DNA of 64,000 bases from Ruminococcaceae bacterium UBA6845 (GTDB taxonomy: Bacteria > Bacillota > Clostridia > Oscillospirales > Acutalibacteraceae), in NCBI GenBank assembly GCA_002449395.1, contig DKDP01000003.1, forward strand, positions 144,481 to 208,480, given 5' to 3'. Position 1 is the first letter of the stretch. Every line of letters starts with the position of its first letter. The notes beneath the pieces were generated by a model that did no database searches, was not told the DNA's origin, and saw only the letters and a list, made by a program, of their open reading frames with translations. Both the position numbers and the translations under genes were made by a program. Positions 54,942 to 63,223 of this stretch are shown one piece after another.

Positions 54942-55586
54942 ATGAACAACATTTCCGAAAAAATAATCTCGGTTGAGGAGGCAAAAACCGCACTGCGCTG
55001 TATGAGGCTCGGCGGACTTTTCGAGGACGACGCTCTTGAGTCACTGGATGAATTTGTTTTCAGACTGCGTGACATCACAACGTCGAAGCTCGTTGAAAGA
55101 ATAATCGAAAGGGAGCTTACTCCGATTCAAAGCAGAGTGCTGAAGCTCTACCTTTACGACGGACTTAATTCTGCGCAGATCGGCAGACTGCTCGGCGTCA
55201 GCCAGGCGAACGCTTATCAGACTATCACACGTGCCAACGAGACAATAATACGCCTTATGACTCCGCTGATAGAATATCAAAACGATATATCCGATGCAGA
55301 GCTCGTTCCCGTCAAGGTCGGCAAATTGCTTGAAATCTGTGCCGCAAGGAACGGAAATTCCGAATCCTTCTGCACTCGGCTCAGGGATCTGCGTGTGTCG
55401 TATGCGATAAGCGAACAGCGAATGGCGGCAAATCTGAAAATAAGCGACCGTGAGCTCAAGGAAATTGAGTCAGGGAGAAAAATGCCGTCATTTACAACGA
55501 CGATGAGATATTCAGCCCTCTTCGGGATTGAAATTGAAATGAAATTCATAAACGGGAGGGGTGTCTATACGTGCAAAAGACCTTAG
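54942..55586 (+). CDS. Sigma-70 region 4-like / XRE-like regulator
   Basis: 214 aa; ATG at 54942 behind GGGAGG. Residues about 60-105 form a sigma region 4-like helix-turn-helix (LTPIQSRVLKLYLYDG, GRLLGVSQANAYQTI). Residues about 145-200 form a second, XRE-like helix-turn-helix (SYAISEQRMAANLKISDREL). There is no region 2, so it is not a complete sigma factor. It probably controls the phage-tail-like genes that follow. The next gene overlaps it by 16 bases. Confidence 0.75.
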   Translation: MNNISEKIISVEEAKTALRCMRLGGLFEDDALESLDEFVFRLRDITTSKLVERIIERELTPIQSRVLKLYLYDGLNSAQIGRLLGVSQANAYQTITRANETIIRLMTPLIEYQNDISDAELVPVKVGKLLEICAARNGNSESFCTRLRDLRVSYAISEQRMAANLKISDRELKEIESGRKMPSFTTTMRYSALFGIEIEMKFINGRGVYTCKRP

Positions 55587-55798
55587 AGGAGCTCGGTGAA
55601 GAGTACCTTGATTCCGCAAAGCTGATTGAGGAGCTGATACGAAAATACAGAAAGATACTCAAGGAAACCTATGCTTCGGGCAATTATTTAAAGACATACG
55701 AAATCAAAAGAAAGCTGACGATTTTTTATGATCAGAAGCGTGAACTTGTTTCGATCGGAAAAAAGCTGATCAATTATTACGATAAGGAGGATATTTAG
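55571..55798 (+). CDS. Small coiled-coil protein of the tail cassette
   Basis: 75 aa from a GTG at 55571, overlapping the regulator gene by 16 bases and preceded by GGGAGGGG. Entirely helical, with heptad-like Leu/Ile spacing. It could be a structural adaptor or a chaperone for the following large protein; nothing specific is seen. It ends one base before the next ATG. Confidence 0.65.
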   Translation: MQKTLEELGEEYLDSAKLIEELIRKYRKILKETYASGNYLKTYEIKRKLTIFYDQKRELVSIGKKLINYYDKEDI

Positions 55799-55799
55799 A

Positions 55800-57773
55800 A
55801 TGAACTACATAAAAATGTCTGTCGAGGGAAACAGGCTGAGAATTACCGAGGACAGCGTAACAACGGGCGGAAGCATAAACTATGACCGCTGTGAATTTAC
55901 CTTCGACAAAAGCTGGGACGGATTCACCAAGACTGCGGTTTTCTCAAATAATGGCGCCGAAAATTACCGTGTTGAGATTGAGAATAACGCCTGCATTGTG
56001 CCGTCACCCTGCATCGAAAGACCGGGTATATTGCAGATCGGAGTTTTCGGCATTAGCGATGACGATGTTATCATCACAACCAATTCGGTGGCGCATCACG
56101 TAATCGACGGCGTTGAAGCCGTCGGCGAATGGGTTGAAGAGGACGGAAACCTTGTAATCAATGCAATAAAAGAGCTGAAAAAAGCGGAGGAGGAATACAA
56201 GGCCTCACTTTCACGGAGAGTTTCGGAGGAAATTGAAAAAATAAAAAATGCCGGCGGCAGCAGTAATGACAAGGTAGGCTGTCTGCCGCCCGACTGGTAC
56301 ACGCCGAAAGAGTTTACGGACACCGACGCTCTGAGCGTACTTTCGAAATACAACGCTGCTTACGAAAAATTCTTGGATTTCAGGCTCAATGTGCTTATGA
56401 CGGACTATCCCGACTATGTGACGAGAGAGGAGCTCGGCAAGGATGCAAGCAACGAAAACACATTGTATGCCTATTCGTTCACCCCTGCAAAATACGAAAA
56501 AACTATTTTGCTTGCAACCTGTTTCCACGGAGCGGATAAGGCGGCGCTGATTGCGTTTTCGCATTTTGCGGATTGCCTTTGCCGTGATTATGAGAATGAC
56601 GAAACCCTGCTTATGCTCAGGGAAAGGGTGAAGCTGATTATTATTCCCGCCGTCAGCCCGTATGCGCTCAGCTCGGGAACGGCTTACAACAAAAACGGAA
56701 TAAACATAGCATACAATTTCCCGTATAAGTGGGATCAGTGCACACGTTACAAAAAGGGCGATGCCGCCGCAGATCAGGTAGAAACTCAGGAGGTTATCGC
56801 TTACCTTGAAAAGATCAAGAATGATAAGCTCTGCGCTGTGGTGGAAATGCACACAAGCAATTTCACCTATGCGGGACGCACGATTTATTACACAAGACAG
56901 CATTCAAACTGTGCAACGGCTCTTGCCGATCTTGTGAACAACTTCAACTATAATTATGATTATGTCGACTATACGGATGAGGCGGTTCTTGCCCCGTCGA
57001 ACAACGCCTATATGTCGGATTATGCGGCGGACACATATGGTGTGGATGCGTGTCAGCTTATCTGGACGACGAATCTTTACGGCGGCGTTTCCGCAAGCTA
57101 CTGCATCACGAAATACTGTGAATTTATCGGAAATACGATTGCCGTTCTTGCCCGTAACAGCCGCTTCCTGCCGAAGAGAAAGCCTCAGCCGTTTATTAAG
57201 CATATATCGTGGCGAAAAAGCAGTGACACTGATGTTTTCACCGTTAATTCGACCTCGGCGCTTGAAAAAATGCCGATCTCATCATACAAGCTGAGCCTTG
57301 ATTTTCCGTGCAATATTTTCCTCAGCGGATATGTTGAGCTGAACGTCGCAGAGAGCTGTACCGTGAAAATCAATCCCGTCTTTTATCAGAAAAATTCTTC
57401 CGAGCTTGACTATGCCGAGAGGTCAGCCGCCAAGCAGTTTGCTCAGGAGCTCACACTCACGGCAGGAACACACGTTATTCCGATTTCGAGCGTACTTCAG
57501 GCGTATTACAGCAGTTTCAACTTTTCGACTGATTGCTCATTCTGCGAAGAGATTTTCTTTACACTGATGTTTTCTGCGTCCGCCGCCGGCAAGGTAAAGG
57601 TGCAGTCATTTGCCGTCACCCTCTGCGCAGAGCCGAGCGATATGGCAAAGCCTGTTGAAATCACATCCCCGATCGGACTTTCTGCGGATTATACCGCAAA
57701 TGATATACCGACGCAGCAGGTTGTCTATCCGCTCGGCAAGCTGACCGCATATGACAGTGATTTCAATAACTGA
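55800..57773 (+). CDS. Phage baseplate-type protein with M14-like peptidase domain
   Basis: 657 aa; ATG at 55800 behind AAGGAGG. Residues 1-115 resemble the N-terminal baseplate-attachment domain of Firmicute phage receptor-binding/BppU-like proteins (TFDKSWDGFTKTAVF and a GVFGI strand). A coil (about 118-150) leads to a middle domain (170-460) with M14-carboxypeptidase-like pieces: CFHGAD near 243, NKNGINIAYNFP near 297 and EMHTSN near 349. HGAD replaces the usual HxxE zinc pair partly, so activity is uncertain. A beta-rich C-terminal domain (475-657) could bind a cell-surface glycan. Confidence 0.7.
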   Translation: MNYIKMSVEGNRLRITEDSVTTGGSINYDRCEFTFDKSWDGFTKTAVFSNNGAENYRVEIENNACIVPSPCIERPGILQIGVFGISDDDVIITTNSVAHHVIDGVEAVGEWVEEDGNLVINAIKELKKAEEEYKASLSRRVSEEIEKIKNAGGSSNDKVGCLPPDWYTPKEFTDTDALSVLSKYNAAYEKFLDFRLNVLMTDYPDYVTREELGKDASNENTLYAYSFTPAKYEKTILLATCFHGADKAALIAFSHFADCLCRDYENDETLLMLRERVKLIIIPAVSPYALSSGTAYNKNGINIAYNFPYKWDQCTRYKKGDAAADQVETQEVIAYLEKIKNDKLCAVVEMHTSNFTYAGRTIYYTRQHSNCATALADLVNNFNYNYDYVDYTDEAVLAPSNNAYMSDYAADTYGVDACQLIWTTNLYGGVSASYCITKYCEFIGNTIAVLARNSRFLPKRKPQPFIKHISWRKSSDTDVFTVNSTSALEKMPISSYKLSLDFPCNIFLSGYVELNVAESCTVKINPVFYQKNSSELDYAERSAAKQFAQELTLTAGTHVIPISSVLQAYYSSFNFSTDCSFCEEIFFTLMFSASAAGKVKVQSFAVTLCAEPSDMAKPVEITSPIGLSADYTANDIPTQQVVYPLGKLTAYDSDFNN

Positions 57774-57803
57774 TGATAAAACCGGATTTGCGGAGGTGAT
57801 AGT

Positions 57804-58022
57804 TTGACTGATATTGCGGTTTCACTGATCGCCTTTGCGGGTACCCTTGTCGGAACGCTCGGAGGTATTCTTGCGGCAAATAAGCTGTCGCTTTACAGAA
57901 TCGAACAGCTCGAGAAAAAGGTTGCGAAACATAACAGCCTGATCGAGCGAATGTACGCTGTCGAGAGTTCGGTCAAGTCGGCGCATCACCGCATAGACGA
58001 GATTAAGGAAGAAATTGAATAA
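57804..58022 (+). CDS. XhlA-like small membrane protein (lysis-cassette type)
   Basis: 72 aa from the TTG at 57804, behind GGAGGTGA. One N-terminal hydrophobic helix (about 4-27) followed by an amphipathic, heptad-rich tail (EQLEKKVAKHNSLIER). This is the layout of phage XhlA/haemolysin-like proteins that occur between tail-fibre and endolysin genes. No endolysin or XhlB follows, so the cassette is incomplete or the lysis function is used differently. Confidence 0.7.
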   Translation: MTDIAVSLIAFAGTLVGTLGGILAANKLSLYRIEQLEKKVAKHNSLIERMYAVESSVKSAHHRIDEIKEEIE

Positions 58023-58047
58023 AATAAGGTCGTCATAGACCCATAGG

Positions 58048-58088
58048 AAAAAGCTATAATTCACAAAATGCGAATTATAGCTTTTTAT
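58048..58088. terminator. Bidirectional terminator
   Basis: AAAAAGCTATAATTC pairs with GAATTATAGCTTTTT, between the XhlA-like gene and uxaC. Confidence 0.85.
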
Positions 58089-58103
58089 TATACACTCATA
58101 AAG

Positions 58104-59504
58104 TTATTTTAATCCGAAATATTTAACGGCATTGTTATATGAAATGTCCCTGACAATTTCAATGAGTGAATCATCGTCGGGATAAAGTCCCTGTTCAACC
58201 CAGCCGCCGATAAGTCCGCAGAGGATTCGGCGGAAATACTCGTGGCGAGGGTAGGAAAGGAAGCTCCTTGAATCGGTAACCATTCCGACAAATTTACCGA
58301 GAACTCCGAGGTTTGCAAAGGTTCGGAGCTGTTCTCTCATACCGTCGATGTTGTCGTTGAACCACCATGCGGAGCCGAGCTGAATTTTTGAAGCGGCGTC
58401 GCTCGACTGGAAATTGCCGAGCATTGAGCCGAGCACGTAGTTTGCGGTCGGATTCAGTGCAAAAAGGATGGTTTTCGGAAGGCAGTCTTCCTCATCAAGT
58501 GAATCAAGCATTCTTGAAAGGCTGTGAGCTATGTCGCCGTCACCGATTGAGTCAAAACCTGTGTCGGGTCCGATTGAACGGAACATTCTCGCATTGTTGT
58601 TTCTCATAGCTCCGATATGAATTTCACAGCCCCAGCCGTGGCGTGAATACTCACGGGCAAAGAATCTGAAAAGCTCGGTGCGATATTTGTCCTGCTCGTC
58701 GGTTGTGAGCATTTCACCGCCGAGAGCTTTTTTGAAAATTATTTCAAGCTCGTCCTCGCTTGCCCTGTTATACGGAACATATGCAAAGGAGTGATCGCTC
58801 GCAAGGCATCCGTTTTCCGAGAAGAAGTCGATTCGTTCCTTGAGAACCGAGATCAAGTTTTTATAGCTGTCAATTTTTTTGCCGCTGATTTTTTCAAGCG
58901 ATTCAATCCACGGGATGAATGTCGGCTGTTCGATATTCAGTGCTTTGTCGGGACGAAATGCAGGCAGAACCTTGCATTTGAAGCTCTTATCGCTTGCAAT
59001 GAGCTTGTGGTATTCAAGACTGTCTGCGGCGTCATCCGTTGTGCAAAGGCAGGTTACGTTTGACTTTTCGATAAGCTCCCTCGGAGTGAAGCCGCCGTCG
59101 GCGATTTTTTTGTTCGCCCTGTTCCAGATATCGTCGCAGGTTGATTCGTTGAGCGGCTCGAAAACATCAAAATATCTCTGCAATTCAAGGTGAGTCCAGT
59201 GGTAAAGAGGATTGCCGATGCAGGCAGGCAGAACCTTTGCCCATGCTTTGAATTTTTCGTAACCCGATGCATCGCCGGTTATGTATTTTTCCTCAATGCC
59301 GAAGCTGCGCATAGCTCTCCATTTATAGTGATCTCCGCCAAGCCACAATTCGGCAATGTCGGCAGGCTGTTTATTTTCGTAAATCTCTTTCGGCGAAAGG
59401 TGGCAGTGCCAGTCGAAAATCGGCATATCCGCCGCACCGTTTTTAAAAAGTCTTTTTGCGGTATCGTTGTAGAGAAGAAAGTTTTCGTCCATAAATTTTG
59501 CCAT
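58104..59504 (-). CDS. uxaC: Glucuronate isomerase
   Basis: 466 aa; ATG at 59504 behind AAGGAG. UxaC converts D-glucuronate to D-fructuronate (and galacturonate to tagaturonate) in hexuronate catabolism. DWHCHLSPKEIYEN carries the metal histidines, WWFNDNIDGMREQL and MVTDSRSFLSYPRHEYFRR are family-typical, and length is normal. No uxa/uxu/kdg neighbours are in the window. Confidence 0.96.
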   Translation of the reverse strand: MAKFMDENFLLYNDTAKRLFKNGAADMPIFDWHCHLSPKEIYENKQPADIAELWLGGDHYKWRAMRSFGIEEKYITGDASGYEKFKAWAKVLPACIGNPLYHWTHLELQRYFDVFEPLNESTCDDIWNRANKKIADGGFTPRELIEKSNVTCLCTTDDAADSLEYHKLIASDKSFKCKVLPAFRPDKALNIEQPTFIPWIESLEKISGKKIDSYKNLISVLKERIDFFSENGCLASDHSFAYVPYNRASEDELEIIFKKALGGEMLTTDEQDKYRTELFRFFAREYSRHGWGCEIHIGAMRNNNARMFRSIGPDTGFDSIGDGDIAHSLSRMLDSLDEEDCLPKTILFALNPTANYVLGSMLGNFQSSDAASKIQLGSAWWFNDNIDGMREQLRTFANLGVLGKFVGMVTDSRSFLSYPRHEYFRRILCGLIGGWVEQGLYPDDDSLIEIVRDISYNNAVKYFGLK

Positions 59505-59574
59505 AACATCAGCTCCTTTGCCTTAATTATACAATATAATAATGCGAAATAAAAGCATAAAATTTTATAAATTC

Positions 59575-59603
59575 TTGAAAAAAAGACATAGATGTGCTAA
59601 GAT
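59575..59603 (+). promoter_or_regulatory. mscL promoter
   Basis: TTGAAA (59575-59580) and TAAGAT (59598-59603) are 17 bp apart. Confidence 0.6.
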
Positions 59604-59632
59604 ATATAAAAATTGCAGTAGGTGGTATTAAT

Positions 59633-60058
59633 ATGTCGAAAGAAAAAGGATTTATTGCGGAATTTAAGAAGTTTATTATGCGCGGCAACGTCATTGATCT
59701 CGCGGTCGGCGTTATTATCGGCGGCGCTTTTCAGGCGATTGTCAACTCACTTGTCGGAGATATTGTAACTCCGCTGCTCGGTATCATCCTGGGCAAGGTG
59801 GATTTCTCGTCGCTTGCCGTCACAATCGGTGACGCTTCGATCGGCTACGGAAAGTTTATAACAGCAGTTCTCAATTTCTTTATTATGGCGCTCGTTATTT
59901 TTGCGATTGTCAAAGCTATTAACGACGTTTCCGAAAGACTTCACAAGAAGCCCGAGGAAGAGGAGCCTGCGCCGACAACAAAGGTTTGCCCTTACTGTAA
60001 GTCGGAAATTGCGATTGACGCAGTAAAGTGTCCCCATTGCACATCCGATGTTGAATAA
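59633..60058 (+). CDS. mscL: Large-conductance mechanosensitive channel with C-terminal zinc ribbon
   Basis: 141 aa from the ATG at 59633, behind GGTGG. MscL core: FKKFIMRGNVIDLAVGVIIGGAF at the first helix (gate) and the second helix at about 80-105. It opens under membrane tension to release solutes during osmotic downshock. The C-terminus carries CPYC and CPHC pairs 12 residues apart, a small zinc ribbon that ordinary MscL lacks. The ribbon could bind a partner or tune the cytosolic bundle. Confidence 0.95.
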   Translation: MSKEKGFIAEFKKFIMRGNVIDLAVGVIIGGAFQAIVNSLVGDIVTPLLGIILGKVDFSSLAVTIGDASIGYGKFITAVLNFFIMALVIFAIVKAINDVSERLHKKPEEEEPAPTTKVCPYCKSEIAIDAVKCPHCTSDVE

Positions 60059-60074
60059 TTAAGGAGCGGATATT

Positions 60075-60710
60075 ATGCAGGAAGTGATCCTGAAAAAGGT
60101 GATGTTCGGCGGCTATGACTGCTATGAGGTTATGAACCACATCAACGCCTTGCAGATAAAACTGAACAGAACCAAAAAGGATTCCGATAAGCTCAACAGC
60201 CTTAAAGCCGAGGCGGAAAAACTTCGCAGTGAGATTGCCGAAAAGGATCGGGAAATAGAAAAACTTTCCCGTGAAATTTCCGATTATGAGAACAATCTCA
60301 AAATGAATCAGCCGGCAAAGGATTTTCTCAGGGAGACCGAGGAGTACACGGATAAATACGTCGATGCGGCACGTTCGCTCGAGCGGTCGGTTAAGAATAT
60401 GACTGCCGAACAGCTCACGGAAGCCAAGAAAAAAATCAGCGAGATTCAGGCATATCTTGAGAATGTTTCAAATATGATCGGCGAAACTTTTATTTCCGTT
60501 TCCGATCTCAGAAATGAGTATAAGAGCATCAATAAAAGCTACAAGGAAATGATCAGCGAGACGGCCGTGACGGAGAAAAAGGAGAAAAAAACCGCTCCGA
60601 AAAAATCGGCAAAAAAGTCTCCGTCGAAAAAGACCGCAAAGAAAAAGTCGGACAGTGACGAGGCACTTGAGCTTATCAGACAGACCGAAGAAAAATATAA
60701 TAGCATATAA
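60075..60710 (+). CDS. Coiled-coil protein with DivIVA-like N-terminus and Lys-rich tail
   Basis: 211 aa; ATG at 60075, after AAGGAG. Residues about 8-30 (MFGGYDCYEVMNHINAL) resemble the membrane-binding crossed loop of DivIVA/GpsB; a long coiled coil spans about 30-100. The last 50 residues are a Lys/Pro/Ala-rich tail (APKKSAKKSPSKKTAKKK) like histone H1-type nucleoid proteins. A bridge between curved membrane and DNA, or a divisome adaptor, is conceivable but unproven. It may be co-transcribed with mscL. Confidence 0.75.
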   Translation: MQEVILKKVMFGGYDCYEVMNHINALQIKLNRTKKDSDKLNSLKAEAEKLRSEIAEKDREIEKLSREISDYENNLKMNQPAKDFLRETEEYTDKYVDAARSLERSVKNMTAEQLTEAKKKISEIQAYLENVSNMIGETFISVSDLRNEYKSINKSYKEMISETAVTEKKEKKTAPKKSAKKSPSKKTAKKKSDSDEALELIRQTEEKYNSI

Positions 60711-60714
60711 AAAC

Positions 60715-60752
60715 AGGAGAGACTGCAAAATCAAATGCAGCCTCTCTTTTTA
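60715..60752. terminator. Bidirectional terminator
   Basis: GAGAG-A-CTGCA and TGCAG-C-CTCTC stem with T-run, between convergent genes. Confidence 0.8.
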
Positions 60753-61493
60753 ATTTAATCTGACTGTGATCTCTCCGCTGGAGAGCTTTTTTGTTTCTCC
60801 GTTTTCGGTGACTATCAAATTTGCATTATCATCAATTCCGATCGCCTTTGCAAAATGCTCAACATTGTTTTCGTAGAATTTTATTTCCTTTCCTATCACG
60901 CAGGATTTTTTTCTGTAATAATCAAGATAGGATTTGTTGCCGACATTTTTACTGAAATCAATCAGCTTTTTTGCAACCTTTGCGACGAAAATTTCACGGT
61001 CAATCTCAACCCCGAGCGAGCCGGCACGTGAAGCAATATCATCGGGAAATTCTGCCGTGCTGATGTTGACTCCGATTCCTATGCAAAGACCGTTTATTCT
61101 GCCGTCTTTTATGATCGACTGGACGAGAATACCGCAAACCTTTCTGCCGTTCACATAAATATCGTTGACCCATTTTATTTTCGGATCAAGTCCCGTCATT
61201 TCCTCGATCGTTTCGGCGACCGCAACCGCCGTTGCCGATGTTATTGCCACAACATCGCTGAGATCTCCCTCGGGATGCACGATGAGCGAAAAATAAATTC
61301 CGCTTGCGGCAGGCGAATAGAAGCTCTTCCCTTGTCTGCCTTTGCCGTTGGTTTGCTCCTCGGCGGCAACAAGAATATTTCCGTCGACCGTGTCGGAGAG
61401 CGCAATTGCCCTTGTGTTGGTGGAATCGGTCACGGAATAGGTGACTACCGTTGTGTCGGGAAGTATTGATGAAATTTTTTCTTCGTTGAGCAT
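60750..61493 (-). CDS. birA: Biotin-[acetyl-CoA-carboxylase] ligase, no N-terminal repressor domain
   Basis: 247 aa; ATG at 61493 behind GGAGGTG. It activates biotin as biotinyl-AMP and attaches it to a biotin carrier lysine. DSTNTRA, NGKGRQGKSFYSP (adenylate loop), KWVNDIYVNGRKVCGILV and GIGVNI are the catalytic signatures. The N-terminal helix-turn-helix of E. coli BirA is absent (group I ligase), so it should not act as the bio repressor. Confidence 0.96.
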   Translation of the reverse strand: MLNEEKISSILPDTTVVTYSVTDSTNTRAIALSDTVDGNILVAAEEQTNGKGRQGKSFYSPAASGIYFSLIVHPEGDLSDVVAITSATAVAVAETIEEMTGLDPKIKWVNDIYVNGRKVCGILVQSIIKDGRINGLCIGIGVNISTAEFPDDIASRAGSLGVEIDREIFVAKVAKKLIDFSKNVGNKSYLDYYRKKSCVIGKEIKFYENNVEHFAKAIGIDDNANLIVTENGETKKLSSGEITVRLN

Positions 61494-61596
61494 AGCCTAC
61501 ACCTCCTGTAAATAATATCACTCAATTCACTATTTTACAAGCACAAAATTATCTGCGGGGAATAAGATGTAATATAAAAAAGAATGAGGTGATCCG

Positions 61597-62601
61597 ATGG
61601 ACAACAGCTGCTTTTATTACGGAACGCACACGGCGAACGGGGTCAGATCGGGCTTTGTTGCTCCCGAAAATATTTATTCCGTTTCAGGGGGTTCGGCAGA
61701 GCTGAAAGAAAAAATTTTTCTGACACTTTCGGCGGAGCTTGACGAAAAAAATATTTACAATGAAATTATTTTTTCGTTCGACGGCTGTTTCGGAATCATC
61801 TGTCCCGATGAAGAAATATTAATTGCCGACGGGGATCTTCTTGAAGAAAAGGAAATTGAAAGATCAAAAATAAATCTTGATCTTGACGATCTTTTTGAAA
61901 CAAAATTCCCGCGTGAGCTTTTACATATTTACAGGAACGAACGAAATAAAATGTCGGAGCGTTGTCACCGCTTTTTGGCGGCGGCGGAGAGCGTTAAATC
62001 GGATATGGTGCGGATTGACCGCAGCAGCGTTAATACGAGCGATATAATCTCCTACACTTCAAAGCTGTGGAAAAAGAGCGGCGGCAAGATGAAAGGCAGT
62101 GTCGGCACGGAGACGAAAAGATTTGTTTCCTGCATAACTCCCGAGGGCGTCGAGCTGAATCTGAAAGCCTTTGATTCCTGTGAGCGCCTTGCCGTGATTG
62201 TCGATAAAACGGGTGCCGCATCAACTCTTGTTGTTGACAGACTGCGCCGCTATGCGCTCAGCTCGGGTTACGACGTGGTGAGCTGTATCTGCTCTCTTGA
62301 CGGAGAAACGGTCGAGCACATTATAATTCCCGAGCTCAGCTTCGGCGTGTTTTCCTCGGAGCATTATCATCGGATTTTACCGAAAAAGGAACGCAGAACC
62401 TTTGCCGCAAGATTCCATACAAAGGACGCCGAACTCACAAAGAACAGAATAGCCTTTTCGCTTAAGGCTTATCGCTCGCTGATGAATGAGGCGTTTGATT
62501 CGCTGATAGATATGCAGGCGGAGGAGAGAAAAATTAATTGTATTTTCGGCGGGATAACCGACGTAACCGATGCGGCATATGAAATAATCAGCCGAATATA
62601 A
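61597..62601 (+). CDS. Unrecognised protein
   Basis: 334 aa; ATG at 61597 after GAGGTG. Soluble, alpha/beta composition, no signal peptide. There are hints of two halves: an N-terminal YYGTHTANGVRSGFV segment and a C-terminal VVDRLRRYALSSGYDVVSC-type segment that look like a degenerate P-loop NTPase pair. However, there is no intact Walker A, so no nucleotide role is claimed. It stands between birA and a convergent membrane protein with its own ribosome-binding site. Function unknown. Confidence 0.6.
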   Translation: MDNSCFYYGTHTANGVRSGFVAPENIYSVSGGSAELKEKIFLTLSAELDEKNIYNEIIFSFDGCFGIICPDEEILIADGDLLEEKEIERSKINLDLDDLFETKFPRELLHIYRNERNKMSERCHRFLAAAESVKSDMVRIDRSSVNTSDIISYTSKLWKKSGGKMKGSVGTETKRFVSCITPEGVELNLKAFDSCERLAVIVDKTGAASTLVVDRLRRYALSSGYDVVSCICSLDGETVEHIIIPELSFGVFSSEHYHRILPKKERRTFAARFHTKDAELTKNRIAFSLKAYRSLMNEAFDSLIDMQAEERKINCIFGGITDVTDAAYEIISRI

Positions 62602-62603
62602 AC

Positions 62604-62641
62604 AAATCCGACCCTTGAAACAATCAAAGGTCGGATAATTT
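62604..62641. terminator. Bidirectional terminator
   Basis: ATCCGACC pairs with GGTCGGAT between two convergent genes. Confidence 0.8.
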
Positions 62642-63201
62642 TATTCTGTGGTTTGCAATTTTTTGCACTTGCTTTTGAGAATAATTGTGCTGAGAACATC
62701 AAGCACGGGAACAAACTGTAAAACGTAGTGAATCAGCGAAATTTTATCGCCGTATTTTTTGCGAAGCATTGCAACATTTGCCGCCCCGAAAAATCCGCTC
62801 TGCACAATGAAAGCACAGGTGTACCAGATCGGAACAAGAATCGGAATTACTGCCAAAACCGCAAGGCCGCGGCTGGCGCCGATGAGAAAAATAATATATA
62901 CTAAGCCGAAAATGAAATTTAAAATATAAAACGGAATCGTTTTGAGCTTCAAAAGCAACCATGATTTTTTCAGCGGTTCGTATTCCGATTTTATATACAT
63001 TTTTACCGCCGCTGCGGCGCTAAGACAGCCCACGATTTGAACTGCAATAAATGAAATTGCCAGAACGACAAAAAACACTATTGCCCAAATTTTCATTTTG
63101 CCTGTTTCTTCATCTGTTCCGTAACCGAGAACCGGAAAAAATCCATATTGCAATGCCAATTGAATATAGAGCATAACAAAAAATGCTTTTACCAATTTCA
63201 T
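62641..63201 (-). CDS. Four-TM membrane protein of unknown function
   Basis: 186 aa; ATG at 63201 behind GGGACGGAAAG. Hydrophobic segments at about 5-22, 38-65, 85-108 and 110-135, with a basic loop and a Lys-rich C-terminus. From memory it may belong to the DUF6652 family, with low certainty. It sits 22 bases after the tyrS stop and may share its transcript. Confidence 0.65.
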   Translation of the reverse strand: MKLVKAFFVMLYIQLALQYGFFPVLGYGTDEETGKMKIWAIVFFVVLAISFIAVQIVGCLSAAAAVKMYIKSEYEPLKKSWLLLKLKTIPFYILNFIFGLVYIIFLIGASRGLAVLAVIPILVPIWYTCAFIVQSGFFGAANVAMLRKKYGDKISLIHYVLQFVPVLDVLSTIILKSKCKKLQTTE

Positions 63202-63223
63202 TTTTCTTTCCGTCCCTTTCGGC

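Noticed and set aside
54942..55586. Complete sigma factor
   Set aside because: Only a region 4-like helix-turn-helix is seen; no region 2 for -10 recognition.
56211..56903. 230-codon frame on the - strand in the tail protein gene
   Set aside because: Antisense shadow of the baseplate-type protein, no start signal.
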